From Prevotella aurantiaca JCM 15754 (lineage in GTDB: Bacteria; Bacteroidota; Bacteroidia; Bacteroidales; Bacteroidaceae), in assembly GCF_000614025.1 (NCBI RefSeq), contig NZ_BAKF01000001.1, positions 62,001 through 126,000 of the forward strand: a stretch of DNA of 64,000 nt, written 5' to 3'. Shown here in pieces: positions 61,409 to 64,000 of the stretch. Both the position numbers and the translations under genes were made by a program. Numbering within the stretch: the stretch's first letter is position 1; the number at the start of each line of letters is the position of its first letter. Under the pieces are notes generated by a model. The model worked only from the letters and a program-made list of their open reading frames with translations. It did no database searches and was not told the DNA's origin.

Positions 61409-64000
61409 TTATGCTTTTTGTACGAGAATGTTGAGCTTGAAGTCGTCGAATTCCACTTCTGTTCCATTATTTTCAGCCACCAAGATGTCGTTTGCGAGCA
61501 CCTGAGTCTTAATGTCTTCGCCGAAGACAGCGATTGCTGCAGCAGCTTCTTCATGAGGTGCTATGGTAACAATGATGCGGTCTGTGATTTCGAAACCAGT
61601 TTCCTTGCGGAGATTCTGAATACGATTGATAAGTTCACGAGCCATTCCTTCCTTCTTCAACTCGTCGGTTAGCTCTACTTCGAGGGCCACTGTGAGGTTG
61701 CCTTCGTTGCTTACAAGCCAGCCAGGCATGTCTTCTGAGATGATCTCAACATCGGTTACGTCTACGCTGATAGGCTCTCCTTGCAAATCGAAAGCATAGT
61801 TTCCGCTCTGTTCGAACTGCGCTATCTCTTCCTGACTGAGGCTGTTCATCTTTGCAGCAACGTCTTTCATGAGCTTGCCATACTTCTTTCCCATGACACG
61901 GAAGTTACACTTCACCTTCTTCACAAGTATGCCTTGACCTTCTACGAAGTTAAGTTCTTTCACATTAACCTCGCTCTTTATGAGGTCTGCCATAGCTGTA
62001 ATGTGCTGGCGTTGTGTGTTATCGATGGCTGGAACCATGATTTGTGCGAGCGGTTGGCGCACTTTTATGTTCACTTTACGGCGCAAAGCCAATACCATAG
62101 AAGTGATGCGCTGTGCCATATCCATACGTGCTTCGAGGTCGAGGTCGATGTTTGCTTTATCAGAAACAGGCCACTTGTCGAGGTGAACACTCTCTTTCTT
62201 GCCGCCAAGGTCGTGATATAGTTCGTCAGCATAGAATGGAGCGAATGGTGCAACAAGCTTAGCAACCGTCATAAGACATGTATATAGCGCGTCATAAGCG
62301 CTGCGTTTGTTGCCACTCATCTCCTTTCCCCAGAAGCGTTTGCGGTTTAAGCGCACGTACCAGTTGCTCAAATCGTCGTTAACGAAGTTGTCTATCAAGC
62401 GTCCAGCGCGTGTTGGGTCGTAGCTTTCAAGCTCTTTTGTAACCTTATCTACCAACGAATTGAGTTTAGAAATAATCCAACGGTCAATCTCGGTGGCATC
62501 TTCAGTCAGCACAGGAGTGCCTTCAGCAGGCAGTTCGTAGTTATCTACGTTTGCATAAAGAGCGAAGAAGCTATACGTATTATATAATGTGCCGAAGAAT
62601 TTGCGGCGACATTCGTCTACACCATCGGGGTCGAACTTAAGGTTATCCCATGGTTCGCTGTTGGTCATCATATAGAAACGCACTGGGTCGGCGCCATACT
62701 TCTCCATCATTTCGAACGGATTAGTAACGTTGCCCACGTGCTTACTCATCTTATTACCCTTTGCATCGAGCACGAGACCAGTTGATATTACGTTCTTAAA
62801 TGCCACCGAATCGAACACCATAGTAGCGATTGCGTGCAGTGTAAAGAACCAACCACGTGTTTGATCAACGCCTTCGTTGATGAAATCGGCTGGGTAGAAA
62901 GCTGGCGGAACAGCTATTCCGCTGTACGAAGAGTTTACAAGTTGCTTGCGATATTCCTCTTCTGAGAGTCCAGTTTTAGCCAAACCCTCTTTATTTATTT
63001 CGCCTTCGAATGGATAATGGAGCTGTGCGTAAGGCATAGAACCGCTATCGAACCACACGTCGATAAGGTCATCTTCGCGTCGCATAGGCTCTCCTGCGTC
63101 GTTAACGAGTACGATTTCGTCCACGTAAGGGCGATGTAAGTCGATACGATCGTAGTTTTCTTGACTATAATCGCCTACTATGAAGCCACGATCCCTTAGT
63201 GGGTTGCTCTTCATAACGCCTGCTGCCACTGCATTATCTATCTCTTTGTACAGTTCTTCAACCGATCCGATACACTTTTCGTTGCGTTTATCGTCGCGCC
63301 AGATAGGCAACGGCGTGCCCCAGAAGCGCGAGCGGCTCAAGTTCCAGTCGTTAAGATTCTCCAACCAGTTGCCAAATCGGCCTGTACCTGTAGACTCTGG
63401 CTGCCAGTTGATGGTTTTATTAAGTTCCACCATACGTGCTTTTGCGTCCGTATCTTTGATGAACCAGCTGTCAAGCGGATAGTAAAGAATTGGCTTATCG
63501 GTACGCCAGCAGTGCGGATAGTTGTGCGTATGCTTCTGAATATTGAATGCTTCGCCTGCTATTTTCATCTCCATGCAAAGCACAATGTTAAGGTCTTCGG
63601 CCTTTTCCGAGCCTGTTTTGTCCCACACACCATCTGGATTGAAGCGTGGATCGTATGCATTCTTCACGTAATCGCCTGCATGTTTGCCGTAAGCATCTAT
63701 GTTTACGCAAGCCGAAACGAAGTTTTTGTCGAGCTCTTCAATGGTATAATACTTTCCTTGCAAGTCTACCATAGGACGTGTTTCGCCCTTTTTCGAGATA
63801 AGATAGAGTGCTGGAATGTTTGCATCCTTCGCTACTTTGGCGTCATCGGCACCGAAAGTAGGTGCAATATGTACGATACCAGTACCATCTTCAGTAGTAA
63901 CGTAGTCGCCAAGTATAATGCGGAAGGCTTCGCTTTCCATCTCTACGAATGCGTCGCGGCCGTCCTCGCTTTGGAAGACCTTATCTTTATGTGTGTCAGC
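61409..64000 (-). CDS. ileS: Isoleucyl-tRNA synthetase, C-terminal part (cut by window end)
   Basis: Charges tRNA(Ile) with isoleucine; cytosolic class I synthetase. About 863 residues are in the window and the frame stays open to base 64000, so the N-terminus with the HIGH motif lies beyond. The part present starts in the editing domain (GTGIVHIAPTFGADDA), continues with GVDQTRGWFFTLH, and has the ATP motif KMSKH within GNKMSKHVGN. The anticodon-binding region (LNRKRFWGKEMSGNKRSAYD) and the C-terminal domain with no zinc module follow. Length agrees with the 1100-1200-residue bacterial/eukaryotic-like form. The DksA-like gene follows 114 bases downstream. Confidence 0.96.
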   Translation of the reverse strand, partial: ADTHKDKVFQSEDGRDAFVEMESEAFRIILGDYVTTEDGTGIVHIAPTFGADDAKVAKDANIPALYLISKKGETRPMVDLQGKYYTIEELDKNFVSACVNIDAYGKHAGDYVKNAYDPRFNPDGVWDKTGSEKAEDLNIVLCMEMKIAGEAFNIQKHTHNYPHCWRTDKPILYYPLDSWFIKDTDAKARMVELNKTINWQPESTGTGRFGNWLENLNDWNLSRSRFWGTPLPIWRDDKRNEKCIGSVEELYKEIDNAVAAGVMKSNPLRDRGFIVGDYSQENYDRIDLHRPYVDEIVLVNDAGEPMRREDDLIDVWFDSGSMPYAQLHYPFEGEINKEGLAKTGLSEEEYRKQLVNSSYSGIAVPPAFYPADFINEGVDQTRGWFFTLHAIATMVFDSVAFKNVISTGLVLDAKGNKMSKHVGNVTNPFEMMEKYGADPVRFYMMTNSEPWDNLKFDPDGVDECRRKFFGTLYNTYSFFALYANVDNYELPAEGTPVLTEDATEIDRWIISKLNSLVDKVTKELESYDPTRAGRLIDNFVNDDLSNWYVRLNRKRFWGKEMSGNKRSAYDALYTCLMTVAKLVAPFAPFYADELYHDLGGKKESVHLDKWPVSDKANIDLDLEARMDMAQRITSMVLALRRKVNIKVRQPLAQIMVPAIDNTQRQHITAMADLIKSEVNVKELNFVEGQGILVKKVKCNFRVMGKKYGKLMKDVAAKMNSLSQEEIAQFEQSGNYAFDLQGEPISVDVTDVEIISEDMPGWLVSNEGNLTVALEVELTDELKKEGMARELINRIQNLRKETGFEITDRIIVTIAPHEEAAAAIAVFGEDIKTQVLANDILVAENNGTEVEFDDFKLNILVQKA

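Noticed and set aside
1..64000. Prophage, integrative element or transposase
   Set aside because: No integrase, transposase, conjugation or phage structural gene was recognised; the dispersed repeats and the 102-bp repeats are the only signs of mobility.
1..64000. tRNA or rRNA genes
   Set aside because: I looked for the T-loop pattern GGTTCGAATCC and for conserved rRNA sequences on both strands and saw none; a tRNA search program would be needed to exclude them fully.

Overview
The window looks like a chromosomal segment of a Bacteroidales bacterium, most likely Prevotella or a close relative. The evidence is the gene content (Bat aerotolerance operon, fused MsrB-MsrA, fimbrillin lipoprotein, DUF4369/DUF4296/DUF2027 proteins), the near absence of Shine-Dalgarno sequences, and many copies of the Bacteroidetes promoter (TTTG, about 20 bases, TAnnTTTG). 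The genus is an inference. I saw no rRNA, tRNA, CRISPR array, phage or transposase gene.

Layout. 1-9 kb: end of feoB, a small penicillin-binding protein, a patatin-like lipase, the anaerobic ribonucleotide reductase pair nrdD/nrdG, and two paralogous membrane proteins of unknown function. 8.8-12.5 kb (minus): Smr/DUF2027 protein, NAD synthetase and a small secreted protein. 12.7-23 kb (minus): one long operon, MoxR - DUF58 - membrane protein - BatA - BatB - BatC - fused BatD/BatE - PAP2 phosphatase - queA. 23.2-23.6 kb: a probable structured RNA with its own promoter and terminator. 24.2-27.1 kb: four more paralogs of the unknown membrane family. 27-34.3 kb: dnaX, and divergently an FtsB/DivIC-like protein, lipoprotein, pyrC, metallophosphoesterase and plsC. 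34.7-39.1 kb: prolyl oligopeptidase, four-helix-bundle protein and MsrAB. 39.4-43.3 kb: two leader-like small peptides and a fimbrillin-type lipoprotein. 43.6-49.9 kb: ferritin, Mrp, a block with three tandem six-helix membrane proteins, and a DKNYY protein. 50-55.2 kb: secreted nuclease with a possible immunity-like neighbour, flavodoxin-fold oxidoreductase, MmcQ/YjbR protein and an AlbA_2 regulator between 102-bp direct repeats. 55.6-64 kb (minus): C69 and M23 peptidases, a small protein, DUF4296 lipoprotein, lspA, a DksA-like protein and partial ileS.

Functionally there is a theme of iron and oxygen handling in an anaerobe (FeoB, ferritin, Bat proteins, MsrAB, flavin-type oxidoreductase, class III ribonucleotide reductase) alongside housekeeping genes and envelope proteins.

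Three things stand out. First, a family of dispersed 186-187 bp elements with inverted ends and palindromic inner units occurs seven times, always in intergenic DNA and always in the same orientation. Second, six copies of an uncharacterised membrane protein family are present. Third, at least nine genes, several of them housekeeping, carry a single missing base, mostly in short homopolymers. That last pattern looks more like sequencing error than gene decay.
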